A stretch of DNA of 64,000 nucleotides from Acanthosepion lycidas (GCA_963932145.1 OZ010613.1:40896581-40960580), one strand, 5' to 3'. Shown: positions 52,300-62,081, counted from the stretch's first letter. Program-made: numbers and translations. Notes: generated from the sequence alone by a model not told the origin.

Positions 52300-52645
52300 T
52301 GTTGTGGATTCCGCGTGAAAAATCGGTCTCTAATAAATGACAAACGCAAGTATTTAAGCTAAGAAATTAAATGTATATACACAAAATACAAAAGATAATG
52401 CTGTTAGTATTAATCAAGGATGGCTATATACAGTCTCGAAGTAAACTTCCTTAGAGTCGGGCGTCCTTGTAACTGACTTCTAACGTCAACTCAATCACAG
52501 TGTCTATGTACTTTCCACTCTCTTCCTCCACCCTGTTCCTCCACACTGTTCCTCTACACTGTTTCTCTCCTCTCATCTCTGACTGACTGTGGCTATTTTC
52601 TGGCAGCAGGACGAGTCCATTTATATCAGAAAAGGGTGGACCCCA
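52300..52645 (-). repeat. 5' LTR of the small element
   Basis: 346 bases, + strand TGTTGTGG ... ACCCCA. A TATATA word at 52425-52432 could be the promoter TATA read on minus. Internal 'CTGTTCCTC.ACA' words are repeated three times (52538-52565). Confidence 0.62.
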
Positions 52646-52647
52646 TA

Positions 52648-52690
<43 letters not shown>

Positions 52691-52734
52691 TTAAACAGAC
52701 TGGTATAGCTAGATATAAAAGGACTGATTTAAAC

Positions 52735-52783
<49 letters not shown>

Positions 52784-52808
52784 CAATTGCACAAATAGAT
52801 AGATAGAC

Positions 52809-52842
<34 letters not shown>

Positions 52843-52922
52843 TCAGATAGATAGATAGATAAAGGGAGTGAGACAATTGCACAAATAGATAGATAGATAG
52901 ATAATTGAACTGGGAGACTGGA

Positions 52923-52953
<31 letters not shown>

Positions 52954-53025
52954 TAGAAGTGACAATCTGAGATTTGAACATAGATATCTGTGACACGATT
53001 TCATGTAAAAAGTCATAGATACGTT

Positions 53026-53083
<58 letters not shown>

Positions 53084-53269
53084 ACGATTGATTTCAGTAG
53101 ATACATAGGGAATTGAGCAAACTGAGATCTGAACAGCGATAGATACATCGATAGATAGATAGACAGATACATATCTGCGACTCGATTTCATGTAAAAAGT
53201 CGTACATACGTTTATAAATATACATGAAAGATGATCGATTTCACTGGATAGAGAATTATGCAAACTGAA

Positions 53270-53328
<59 letters not shown>

Positions 53329-53480
53329 TCTTCGACTCGATTTCATGTAAAGTCAGCCATGCGTTTACCCGTACATATAACATGTGATTGATTTCAATAG
53401 AAAGCTAGATAGATTTGAATAAATTGACATATAGATTGGGACAAATTGTGATAGATAGATAGATAGATAGATTAAAATTA
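52646..53480. repeat. (GATA)n domain with 150-180 bp higher-order units
   Basis: GATA/GACA runs alternate with a spacer family: 'CGATTTCATGTAAAAAGTC', 'ATACGTTTATA', 'GATTGATTTCA.T.GATA' (near 52995, 53185, 53338, with relatives at 51365-51425 and 55140-55200). Contains (TA)n at 53033-53081. Confidence 0.93.
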
Positions 53481-53526
53481 ATCAAGGTTAGATTTCAGTG
53501 TTAACTTGACTCCAGCAAATTGTCGC

Positions 53527-53660
53527 ACGATGGCTTAGTAGCTAAATGCGTTGATTTGTGGTTGTGAGTTCAATATTTGGCTCAGGTAGTGCCTACCTGC
53601 ATTCTGGGTAAACGGGCGAGCAATAAAAATTAGAAACAGATGCTATGCCGAGACATGGGC
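53527..53660 (+). repeat. Possible tRNA-headed SINE
   Basis: 'GATGGCTTAGTAGCTAAATGC' resembles box A; 'TTGTGAGTTCAATATTTGG' is a poor box B. A 'GGTAGTGCCTACC' hairpin follows. No second copy is seen here. Confidence 0.4.
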
Positions 53661-53689
53661 ATTGTAACTAGAAGAGTCTACCCGCGTCA

Positions 53690-55080
53690 ATTGAGTAAAG
53701 AGTACAGTTCGTAAGATGACGATAATTAAGAAAAATAAAAGGCGCATATGGAATGGTACTCAACACAAACAAATCCAAATTATTGGGAACTAACGCAAGC
53801 AACACTAGTGGCGGCGACACCATGAACCACAGAACCTCTACCTTCATCGATGGCAGAGCTGTCTGAAATCTGCGTTTCACAGACGATATGGAACATATAG
53901 TGGGCGGGAAGACTGAGCTGCAAGACATGGCCAACAAACTCTTTAAAAGAGTCGGCGCATATGGAATGGAATTCAACTCAGAAAAATCCAAAGTCATAGC
54001 GACTAGCTCAAACTACACCCGTGTCAGCGTCACCATGAACCACAGAACTTCTACCGTCATCGGTGGCAGACGTGTCTGAAACCTGCGTTTCGCAGACGAT
54101 CTTGATCTTATAGCGGACGGGAAGACTGAGCTGCGAGACCTGAACAACAAACTCGTTGAAAGAGCCGGCGCATATCAAATGGCACTCAACACATTGAAAT
54201 CCAAATTATTGGGGACTAACGCAAGTAACACTAGTGGCAGCGTCACCATGGACCACAGAACTTCTACCTTCATCGGTGGCAAACCTGTCTGAAAACTGCG
54301 TTTCGCAGACTATATCGACCTTGTAGCGGGCGGAAAGACTGACATGCAAGACATGACCAACTATCGCGCTGTAAGAGCCGGGGTATATGGAATGGAACTC
54401 GACACAGTGAAATCCAAAGTAATGGCGACTAGCACAAGCAATATCTGTGGCAGCGTCACCGTGGACGTCGAACTAATGGAGAAAGTGCCAAACTTGAAAT
54501 ATTTAGAAGCAACTCTGTCGAAATATGGCACTTGCAACGCAGTAGACTGCTCACGAATAACCACAGCCAGAACAACTACAGCCAGACTTGAAAGGATATA
54601 ACTGTCCGACATCAGCTTCCATACTAAGAACAAGCTCTACAAATTATTAGTCGTATCCATCCTCATCTATGGGTGTGAGACTTAGATACTCCTGGTTTAG
54701 ACAGGAAAAGTATCTAGCCGTTTGAGAACAAAGTTTTGAGTAAGCTCTTCCGTTTTTCCTATTGGGAAGCAAAAAAAAAAAATGACTATGTACTGAGCAA
54801 GGTGAAAGTTTCGTGGGCTGACAGCAATCTCTTCTCGGAACTAAGCGTCGGAAGACTGCATGGTTTGGCGATGTCACATTACATAACAGACTCTGCAAGA
54901 GCACTATTCAATACCACTGTTAATGGCAGGAGCAAGCAGGGACAGCAACGCCAGAGATGATAAGACAACATCGAAGAGTGGACGGATTTCTTCCTTTCGT
55001 ATCATCTCAAAAGTAAGACCCATGCCAACAAGTCAACACATTATCCTGGAGGAGGTTGTCTGTTTCTTCTGTGTTTAGGT
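53690..55080 (+). pseudogene. LINE reverse-transcriptase remnant with tandem FADD blocks (family L-d)
   Basis: Three successive blocks start with 'LRFADD' or a variant (near 53871, 54082, 54297), each followed by a K-T-E-L-(Q/R)-D motif and a 'GAYGME' or similar word, a step of about 213 bases; a partial block precedes at 53735. After the last block the enzyme continues through 'LKYLEATLSKYGTC', 'LYKLLVVSILIYGCET' and, in changed frames, 'KTAWFGDVTLHN', the normal order of a LINE C-terminal half (YLG, LLYGxExW, RxxWxGHVxR). Many stops and frame changes. Confidence 0.82.
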
Positions 55081-55273
55081 TCCGCGGATGATTGAAGCAG
55101 TCAACGAACTGATAATGACGCTGATAGATAGATAGATACGCTTCGATTTCGTATAATTCACACACACGTTTATGTATAGATATACAAGGTGATTGATTAC
55201 AATAGAGTGTTGTAATCTAGGGAAGGTTACTGAACAGAATAATCATACGAAGCTTGGTAATGAACGAAAATAC

Positions 55274-55501
<228 letters not shown>

Positions 55502-55507
55502 GAGCTA

Positions 55508-55745
55508 ACGCAGGCACGGTGGAGTAATGAATAGCGGCTCAATTTGCGTAATTGGGAGAGCCGAGTTCGAATTCCAGTCGGATTCATTACCTTCACTTAC
55601 GAACTAATACCATTGGGAAAGGTATGAATTCCCTACTTTTCTTCTTCCAGTTAGGCGTAAATAGCAGGACAGAGTGGACTCCATAGACTTGGGTAGCAAC
55701 CGGTCTTGGAGAATGTCGCTCTGAATTCTGGAGAGGGTTACAAAC
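55508..55745 (+). repeat. SINE family B, best full copy
   Basis: 'GCACGGTGGAGTAATGAATAG' box A, 'GCCGAGTTCGAATTCCAGTCG' box B, 'TTCATTACCTTCACTTAC', 'CCATTGGGAAAGGTATGAATTC', 'AAATAGCAGGACAGAGTGGAC', and 'GGTAGCAACCGGTCTTGGAG'. This is the reference for the many fragments elsewhere. Confidence 0.8.
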
Positions 55746-55987
55746 ACTAGTTAGAGAAACAACAGTATATGTGGGTCCCCTACCACACTGATGGGTCACG
55801 GGATTCGTGATCGATATATATATATATATATATGTTTCTTTAAGACATATGTTTCATTAAATAATTCGGAAAAGTTTTGTCTTTATTTTTTATAGGATCA
55901 TCTCTTAATTACGGACAAGTTTTTTCGTATCCTTATAAAAGAAGAAGGAAAATTACCACGTTGGTCCATATTCATTTCTTCCGAGTA

Positions 55988-56174
55988 CAGTGTAACCCGG
56001 ATATAAGAGAGTTGTCGGGACCGGAGAAGAGGCTCTTATATCCGGGTTTCTCTTATATCAGGGTTTAGTCTATTTTGTATACATTAACACAGGCTCTAAT
56101 TTGGGACCAGATAAAAATCTCTCTTTTATCCGGGTTTCTCTTATATCCGGGTTTCCTATATCCAGGTTACACTG
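55988..56174. mobile_element. Pogo-like MITE, copy 2
   Basis: CAGTGTAACCCGGATATAAG at the left, its exact inverse with CACTG at the right, TA on both sides. Internal 'CCGGGTTTCTCTTATAT' repeats as in copy 1. Confidence 0.88.
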
Positions 56175-56286
56175 TACTTTAAACATTAGCACAATGTCGT
56201 CACCAGGGCCTTGTTTTTTCTAAGACAAAATTGTTGTGTTCATCTGAAAATTAATTTTTTTTCGTGTGAAGGGAAAAACAGTAAGG

Positions 56287-56287
<1 letters not shown>

Positions 56288-56330
<43 letters not shown>

Positions 56331-56453
56331 ATGTATGCATATGTATATATATATGTATGTATATATATGTATTTATGTATATGTATGCATATATATATAT
56401 GTATGTATGTATATATATATGTATGCATATATATATATATATATATATATGTA

Positions 56454-56530
<77 letters not shown>
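56288..56530. repeat. TA/GTATGTATA microsatellite
   Basis: TA interspersed with 'GTATGTATATGTATGCATA' words. The YIYIYVCMY frames are artefacts. Confidence 0.97.
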
Positions 56531-56533
<3 letters not shown>

Positions 56534-56594
56534 GAATCAAACAACGTCTTAAAGTTATCAAAGCCTATTACTAAAATGGACGTTAAAATAGAAT

Positions 56595-56986
56595 TTGAAT
56601 GAGTTCTCAGGTCGCAACATCTCAGGTCGAATCAGCGAAGTCAATTGGCCACCACGATCGTGCGACTTGAGGCCTTTAGATTTCTTCCTTTGGGGTCATT
56701 TCCAAAGTAAGGTCTATGCCAAAAAGCCAATAACAATTCAACAGCTGAAGGATGAGACAATAAGGCATATAGGTGAGATCGAGGAGCAACTATACAGATA
56801 CGTCATCAAAAATTTTGACCATCGAGCGGAGATGTGCCGCCGAAGCCGTGATGGATATTAGGGCGATATTATTTTTCATACGTAATTGCCATGACTTAAA
56901 TAACATGATCGAATAGAGAAATAAATAAATTTTCACCAATAACAATGATTCATTTACTGCTTTGATTCGTCTTAATGAGACACCCC
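56595..56986 (+). pseudogene. Tc1/mariner transposase C-terminal remnant with 3' terminal repeat
   Basis: A frame to 56861 reads 'VNWPPRSCDLRPLDFFLWGH', 'SKVYAKKPITIQQLKDETIR', 'HRAEMCRRSRDGY': the W-P-P-R-S-x-D-L-x-P-L-D-F-F-L-W-G block carries the terminal region of the DDE domain. After the stop, 'ATATTATTTTTCATACGTAATTG' and 'TCGTCTTAATGAGACACCCC' match the right end of the MITEs at 41420-41873. The N-terminal two thirds is missing. Confidence 0.82.
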
Positions 56987-57152
56987 TTACATTTAGAACG
57001 GGAGAGTTTACATCCGTCGTGGTTGTGCCAGAAGTTGATGCTTTCGGTGTATTTTCGTATCTGAACAAAATCCCAAGAAGTTACGAAAGATTCTAATGAC
57101 TGCTATTGCTAATATATATTAAGTTCCAGGCAATTGTAGACAATATTCCTAA

Positions 57153-57157
57153 CAAAT
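57153..57157 (+). repeat. Copia target-site duplication (left), CAAAT
   Basis: CAAAT directly before the 5' LTR; repeated at 62412-62416 after the 3' LTR. Confidence 0.88.
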
Positions 57158-57491
57158 TGTTGGATTTTGGGGTTCGCTGGTATACTAGTGAGCCAGCCAA
57201 AATGAGCTGACTCATTTTATTGTTCACTAATAGAAGGGTTAACCAATCAGAAGACTCAAAATATTCAATGCAACGTATATAAAGGTGGCCATGTTTTTCC
57301 CGAATACTCACGGCCAGCTTTTGATATCGAAGATTGAAGAATTACAGAACAGCTGCTGATGGTATTGGCGATATAGTCAGATTCAGTAGAGTGTCTGACT
57401 CGTGAGTGTTAATCTTTAACGTAGTTTCATTGAACAGATTACGTACTGCGCTGGATTCTATATTCATAGACTATGGTGAACATGGTCAACA
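57158..57491 (+). repeat. Copia 5' LTR
   Basis: Starts TGTTGG, ends CAACA. 'GTATATAAAG' at 57276 is a good TATA box. The ATG used by gag (57473) lies inside the LTR, 19 bases before its end. Confidence 0.92.
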
Positions 57492-58090
57492 AAGGTTATG
57501 AGCCCAGATTACGACTGTATTTTGAAGGAGACGAGTCAAGATACGAATTGTGGAAAGTGAAATTCCTAGGCTACCTTAGAATGCAAAAACTTCATGACAT
57601 CATTCTTTGCCAAGATGACCAGAAAGAAGATGATCATTTTATGGAAAGAAATGCGACCGTGCTCACCGAATTAATACAATGCCTGGATGACAGGAATTTG
57701 TCTTTAATAATAAGAGAAGGCAGGGATGACGGCCGCCAAGCTTTAAGAATATTGCGTGAAAATTACTTGTCAAAAGGTAAACCCAAAATTATTGCTTTAT
57801 ATACTGAACTAATCTTGTTAAGGAGACGAGAAAATGAATCTGTAACCGATTATATTATACGAGTTGAAAATGTCATAAATGCCTTAAAAATGGCAGGTGA
57901 GACTATCTCAGATGGGCTGCTAATAGTCATGGTTTTAAAGGGATTACCAGCAACATTCAAACCATTCACGACAGTCATAACTCAAAAAGATTTTAAAAAA
58001 TTAACTTTCACTGAGTTTAAAATTGCGTTACGTAGTTATGAAGAAACTGAAAAAATGTGTACCCTACCCAAAATCAAGGAAATAACGTAA
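57473..58090 (+). CDS. gag: Copia Gag (capsid part)
   Basis: 205 codons starting at the LTR-internal ATG. It has the copia-type Gag pattern (L-x-x-Y-x-x-W-K-x-x-F near residue 27, 'LSKGKPKIIALYTELILLRR' near 100-120, a 'LPATFKPFTTVI' block near 165). It runs into a stop at 58088; the nucleocapsid and protease continue in the -1 frame from about 58055, at a run of six A (58050-58055). A simple indel there is the likeliest cause, though a programmed -1 shift cannot be excluded from sequence alone. Confidence 0.85.
   Translation: MVNMVNKGYEPRLRLYFEGDESRYELWKVKFLGYLRMQKLHDIILCQDDQKEDDHFMERNATVLTELIQCLDDRNLSLIIREGRDDGRQALRILRENYLSKGKPKIIALYTELILLRRRENESVTDYIIRVENVINALKMAGETISDGLLIVMVLKGLPATFKPFTTVITQKDFKKLTFTEFKIALRSYEETEKMCTLPKIKEIT
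57493..57508 (+). promoter_or_regulatory. Copia primer-binding site
   Basis: AGGTTATGAGCCCAG just after the LTR. It is complementary to the anticodon-stem region of initiator methionine tRNA (GGTTATGGGCCCAG in Drosophila copia; GGTTATGAGCCC in Ty5), the half-tRNA priming typical of this group. Confidence 0.85.
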
Positions 58091-58734
58091 TGCAACTGAG
58101 AACATCATTTAAAAAATTCAGAAAACCAGTCCCTCAAACCTATCAGACTAGGAATTATGATATTAAAAACAAGGGGCTTAAAAACAACTATTACAATAAC
58201 AACAACAGGAACAATAATAATAGAAAATCAAATATCATCTGCTTTCGTTGTGGAAGAGCCGGGCATGTACGTGCGAAATGTCAATTTCATTCAAGGAGTG
58301 ATTTTTTTAAAAATGTAAAAGCTTTTTCGAATGAGCGAACATATGCTTTTTCTTTTGGGTTGGATACTATACCCAATAGTTATAATTCTTACCTAGCGGA
58401 CACGGGTGCGACAAATCATGTAATTACAGATGAAACAAAAATTATTAATTTTGACCCCAACTTCGAGCCAGATTACCACTTTATTGAGTTGGCTGACGGT
58501 ACCAGAGCTAATAATTTAGTTTTAAAAAGAGGCGATGCCTGTATTTATTTACGCGATACTAAAGGAAATATTTGTAAATGTTTATTAAAAAGAGCTTTAT
58601 ATATCCCTAAATTTAAACAAAATATTTTCTCGGTTCAGTCTGGTGTTAGAACTGGAGTTAAAGTTAATTTTCACCGAGACAATCCAAAGCTAATATACCC
58701 AGACGGAACTGAATTTAATATACAACAAAATTGA
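58057..58734 (+). CDS. Copia nucleocapsid and protease segment
   Basis: An asparagine-rich basic stretch, then a CX2CX4HX4C zinc knuckle (C62, C65, H70, C75 of this frame; 'CFRCGRAGHVRAKC', nt 58240-58281), then the aspartic protease active site 'LADTGATNHVI' (D115, nt about 58399). It ends in a TGA at 58732, after which the same frame continues into integrase, so this stop is a point mutation or a leaky stop. The frame has no natural start of its own. Confidence 0.85.
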   Translation: MYPTQNQGNNVMQLRTSFKKFRKPVPQTYQTRNYDIKNKGLKNNYYNNNNRNNNNRKSNIICFRCGRAGHVRAKCQFHSRSDFFKNVKAFSNERTYAFSFGLDTIPNSYNSYLADTGATNHVITDETKIINFDPNFEPDYHFIELADGTRANNLVLKRGDACIYLRDTKGNICKCLLKRALYIPKFKQNIFSVQSGVRTGVKVNFHRDNPKLIYPDGTEFNIQQN

Positions 58735-58737
58735 CGT

Positions 58738-59352
58738 TTGTATTATTTGAAAAATATTAAATCTGTAAAAACAGCCACCCACGACTTAAGGACTTGGCAT
58801 AAAATATTAGGCCACTGTAATAATTCGGATGTTAAAAGATTGCAAGAACACGTCACTGGAATAAAAATTACATCTCCAAAGGGCTCACAACATTGCGACA
58901 CATGTATTAAAGGGAAAATGACGAAATATAGAAATAGGGATCAAATCCCAAAATCAACAGATATCTTGTTCAGAGTTTATTGCGACTTAGCGGGTCCAAT
59001 TTCACCAATGGGTATTGGCACCTATTCATATGTATTAAACTTTGTTGAATATTCAGGACTTACTATGATATATTTCTTGAAAAACAAATCTGATACCCTA
59101 CAAGCTACAAGAATATATTTATTTGATATTTCACCTTATGGAAAAGTGAAAATAATTAGAACAGATAATGGTGGTGAATTTACTTCTGATGATTACGAAA
59201 ACCTCCTAATAAATGAAAGCATTAAACATGAGAAAACCTGTCCTTATTACCCGCACCAGAACGGAATCGCTGAACCTTGTTTGCGGACTCTTTTCGAAAG
59301 GGCTAGATGTTTGCTAATAGGTTACCCCAAAATCTGTGGGTCTATGCATTAA
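58738..59352 (+). CDS. Copia integrase, N-terminal and catalytic domains
   Basis: Zinc-binding HHCC (H21, H26, C53, C56 in 'WHKILGHCN' and 'HCDTCIKGK'), catalytic D83 ('YCDLAGPIS'), D143 ('RTDNGGEF') and E179 ('NGIAEP'), with exactly 35 residues between the last two, as in the D-D-35-E family. The usual E-R-x-N-R-T after the glutamate is altered to E-P-C-L-R-T. The frame is lost near 59320 by a one-base-class shift. Confidence 0.9.
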   Translation: MYYLKNIKSVKTATHDLRTWHKILGHCNNSDVKRLQEHVTGIKITSPKGSQHCDTCIKGKMTKYRNRDQIPKSTDILFRVYCDLAGPISPMGIGTYSYVLNFVEYSGLTMIYFLKNKSDTLQATRIYLFDISPYGKVKIIRTDNGGEFTSDDYENLLINESIKHEKTCPYYPHQNGIAEPCLRTLFERARCLLIGYPKICGSMH

Positions 59353-60674
59353 ATACAGCCGTATATATAAGAAACCGTTGCTATAATAGTAACATTAAAA
59401 AGACTCCTTACGAAGCTTATACGAACTACAAACCCAACGTAAGTGGTATGCATATTTTTGGTACAATTTGCTACACATATGTCGACCACAGGGCAAAACT
59501 AGATCCAAAAAGTGAAAGAGGCATATTCATTGGCTATGACAAAACAAGTCCGGCCTATATTATTTATTTCCCACAAAGTAAAATAATAAGGAAGATCAGA
59601 TGCGTCAGATTTACAGATTCCTTTGACCAAGTGGAGGATCCCGAAGAAAAGAGCGTTAAGTGCGAAGAACTGGTCCAACACGAACTAGTATGGCCTAATT
59701 ATGAGATAGGGCCTATAAATAGAAAACCCGTTCAAAATCCACAATTAAAGGAAGGTGTTATACCAGATGATATAGACGAGGAAAAATCAGACACAAGCCT
59801 TGAGTTAAAAGAAGATACAACCAAAGAGGAGGGGCAAATTCCACGTTATGCGACCAGAAATAGAAGAAAGCCAGACTATTTTGGAATGGGTCAATGTAAT
59901 ATCTGTGACATTGACTGCTGCTATTCGGTGCAATGTATCCCGAAGAACTATCAAGAAGCCATAAATTCTGATAATTCCAAACGATGGATAGCCTCCATGC
60001 AAAAAGAAATGGAATCCCTAGTATCAAATGATACTTTTGAATTGAAAACAGCCCCAGATGATAAAAATGTTATCGGCAGGTTTATACTATTAGGTTGGTG
60101 CAAAAATAATGACGTAATAATGTCGTTTTTTGACGTTAAAAATACGTCAAAAAACGATATTATTACGTCATTATTTTTGCACCAACCTAATATAAAGCGA
60201 ACTGAGGATGCATCGCCAGTGTATAAGGCTCGTTGTGTAGCTGAAGGATTCTCGCAGATATACGGGGAAGATTATGTAGAAACATTCAGTCCAACAACAA
60301 ACATGACAACAATCAGAATTTTGATGCAAATGGCCACACATTATGGTATGGATATATACCATACCGATGTTAAAACAGCGTATCTAAATGCTCCGATTGA
60401 CTGTGAAATATACATAGAACGGCCAGAAGGTTTTGAAAAAGGTGATAATTATGTATGGAAACTCAAAAAGTCACTATATGGGCTCAAACAGAGCGGAAGA
60501 ACGTGGAATAAATTAATCCATTCCTATTTAATCGAACAACATTTTGAACCCTCCCCAGTTGACCCATGCATGTACACAAGAATATTTAATAATAAAATAT
60601 TAACAATTCTGATTATTTGGGTCGACGATATGTTAATTGCTTCAAAATATGAAGCTGCTCTATTAAAAGTTTAA
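59307..60674 (+). CDS. Copia integrase C-terminus and reverse transcriptase
   Basis: 455 codons. It opens with 'LPQNLWVYALNTAVYIRNR', then 'YKPNVSGMHIFGTICY' and 'GIFIGYDKTSPAYIIY' (copia integrase C-terminal domain). Reverse transcriptase starts near 'YQEAINSDNSKRWIASMQKE', continues after the mariner miniature with 'YKARCVAEGFSQ', 'HTDVKTAYLNAPID' and 'LKKSLYGLKQSGRTWN', and reaches the active site 'WVDDMLIAS' (D440, D441; nt 60624). It ends at a premature TAA soon after. About 33 residues encoded by the miniature sit between 'NVIGRF' and 'IKRTEDASP'. Confidence 0.9.
   Translation: MFANRLPQNLWVYALNTAVYIRNRCYNSNIKKTPYEAYTNYKPNVSGMHIFGTICYTYVDHRAKLDPKSERGIFIGYDKTSPAYIIYFPQSKIIRKIRCVRFTDSFDQVEDPEEKSVKCEELVQHELVWPNYEIGPINRKPVQNPQLKEGVIPDDIDEEKSDTSLELKEDTTKEEGQIPRYATRNRRKPDYFGMGQCNICDIDCCYSVQCIPKNYQEAINSDNSKRWIASMQKEMESLVSNDTFELKTAPDDKNVIGRFILLGWCKNNDVIMSFFDVKNTSKNDIITSLFLHQPNIKRTEDASPVYKARCVAEGFSQIYGEDYVETFSPTTNMTTIRILMQMATHYGMDIYHTDVKTAYLNAPIDCEIYIERPEGFEKGDNYVWKLKKSLYGLKQSGRTWNKLIHSYLIEQHFEPSPVDPCMYTRIFNNKILTILIIWVDDMLIASKYEAALLKV
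60090..60190. mobile_element. 101-bp mariner palindrome inside the copia reverse transcriptase
   Basis: Two 47-base arms starting TTAGGTTGGTGCAAAAATAA, with a single mismatch, around a 7-base centre (TAAAAAT). TA is duplicated on both sides (60088-60089, 60191-60192). The outer 22 bases are those of the mariner at 28162-28746; the inner part ('GACGTAATAATGTCG') differs, so it is a distinct miniature. It must be younger than the copia insertion. Confidence 0.95.
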
Positions 60675-60845
60675 AATTCCTTACATATAAAGTTTAAAAT
60701 GACCGACTTGGTTCGACTATCATGTTTTTTTTTTGTATACAGTTCGAATTTAAGGACAACACGATTACAATGAATCAATCCAGATCCATCGAAAAACTCT
60801 AAATTCAGCATGCATAATTGTAAAACACGAACTACTCCATGAGAA

Positions 60846-61529
60846 ATGGATTTAAACACAATTATGAATAATGAAGATAGTATAATGGCGTGTGAGAAAG
60901 AATATAGAATATTGATTGGAAGTCTAATTTACGTCATGACATCAACAAGACCAGACATCTGCTATACGGTTACTAAGTTGTCCCCAAACATAAATAAACC
61001 GAGGACTGTGCATTTAACAAGAGCTAAGCAAGTATTATGTTATATAAGGGGAACTAAGTATCAGTGCCTAGTATTTCGACAATCAAAAAACCCATTACAA
61101 CTGGAAGGATTTTGTGATGCTGATTGAGAAAATTCACAAGATAATCCAATAATTAGCTAGAAATCTAAGAAACAGGGAATGATTTTATTTTCAACATGTG
61201 AGACGGAATATGTTGCATTGTCGCAAGCAACACAAGAGGCTATTTTTCTTAAACTACTAATAAAAACAATTACAACACTGATAATAAGTGAGACTATAAC
61301 TATCTACTGTGGCAATCAGGCCAGTATTGCTTTGGCTAAAAATCCAATAATACATCAAAGATCAAAGCATATTGATATTAAATATCAATTTGTTAGGGAT
61401 CAGGTGCAAAACAAAACAGTACAAATTAAATATGTTCAATCGGAAAATAATGTGTCGGATTTGTTTACAAAGCCAATTACAAAATTGAAATTAGGGACTT
61501 TCATTCCTGTCATAAATAGCAGGACGTAA
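60846..61529 (+). pseudogene. Copia reverse transcriptase tail and RNase H, broken
   Basis: One frame with two stops: 'YRILIGSLIYVMTSTRPDICY' and 'LEGFCDAD' to a TGA at 61125 where this family has Trp; a TAG near 61156 in 'IIS*KSKKQ' again where Trp is usual; then 'CETEYVALSQATQEAIFLK', 'IYCGNQASIALAKNPIIHQR', 'SKHIDIKYQFVRDQV' and 'SDLFTKPI', the RNase H and the typical copia end. Catalytic D and E of RNase H are recognisable (DAD, ETEY), though the DNQ motif is GNQ. Confidence 0.85.
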
Positions 61530-61597
61530 AACTGCATCCATTAAGTCTCTCTAAGGTCCTTATTAGTCCTGGGTAGGACGTAAAACTGCATCCATTA
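61521..61597 (+). repeat. 23-bp direct repeat after the copia stop
   Basis: 'AGGACGTAAAACTGCATCCA' plus TTA occurs at 61521-61543 and 61575-61597, a 54-base step. The first copy overlaps the end of the coding sequence. Confidence 0.85.
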
Positions 61598-61889
61598 GTT
61601 ATTGTCTTAAAAGACGTCAGTTTTTGGTATGAATGTGCTTCCTTAGTTTCGGGGTATAAACGTAAATAGTCCTACTTTTAGCTCAATCCTCCTCCTGAAT
61701 GACTCTCAGAATCACTCTGACCCGGAGTGATAGTGACTGTTTTAATGGGTCCCAGCTATGAGTAAAATAATAACTTTTTCCACTTTTTTGTTGTGATCAC
61801 AAACCCAAATTTACAATATTGTTATTAATATTTATTAACCTGAAATACTTAAAAGTGAACAAAATGATATAACTAATTTTTGTAGATAT

Positions 61890-61995
61890 TAATTTAAAAA
61901 AAAAAATTACAAAAAAAAAAAATTACAAAAAAAAAAAAAAAACAAAAAAAAAAAATTACAAAAAAATAAATTTAATTACAAAACAAAAAATATAT
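61890..61995. repeat. A-rich tract in copia 3' untranslated region
   Basis: Runs of A separated by 'ATTAC' repeat four or five times. Confidence 0.85.
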
Positions 61996-62070
61996 TTTAT
62001 GAATACTAAAGTATTTGTTCCATATGAATATTGACTTTGCTAATATTTTGAAAGAAGATTCCATAATGTA

Positions 62071-62081
62071 CCCAAAATGGG
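62071..62081 (+). promoter_or_regulatory. Copia polypurine-tract region
   Basis: CCCAAAATGGG directly before the 3' LTR, followed by a G run; the exact priming boundary is blurred by mutation of the LTR start. Confidence 0.5.

Larger units (their letters stand above)
51550..52645 (-). mobile_element. Small, internally deleted LTR retroelement inside GATA repeats
   Basis: Two direct repeats begin TGTTGTGGATTCC (51550-51753 and 52300-52480) and share 'AATCGGTCTC.AATAAATGACAA', 'ATATACAGTCTCGAAGTAAAC' and 'TCGGGCGTCCTTGTAACTGAC'. The right copy extends to ...CCCCA at 52645. Read on the minus strand, the LTR ends CCACAACA and is followed by a tRNA-complementary primer site and a gag-like frame. 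GATA arrays flank both sides. The other LTR lacks its U3 part and all pol coding is gone. Confidence 0.68.

Noticed and set aside
58050..58090. Programmed -1 frameshift between copia gag and pol
   Set aside because: The A run is not followed by a canonical slippery heptamer in the gag frame, and copia elements normally use one frame. An indel is simpler, given the other lesions.
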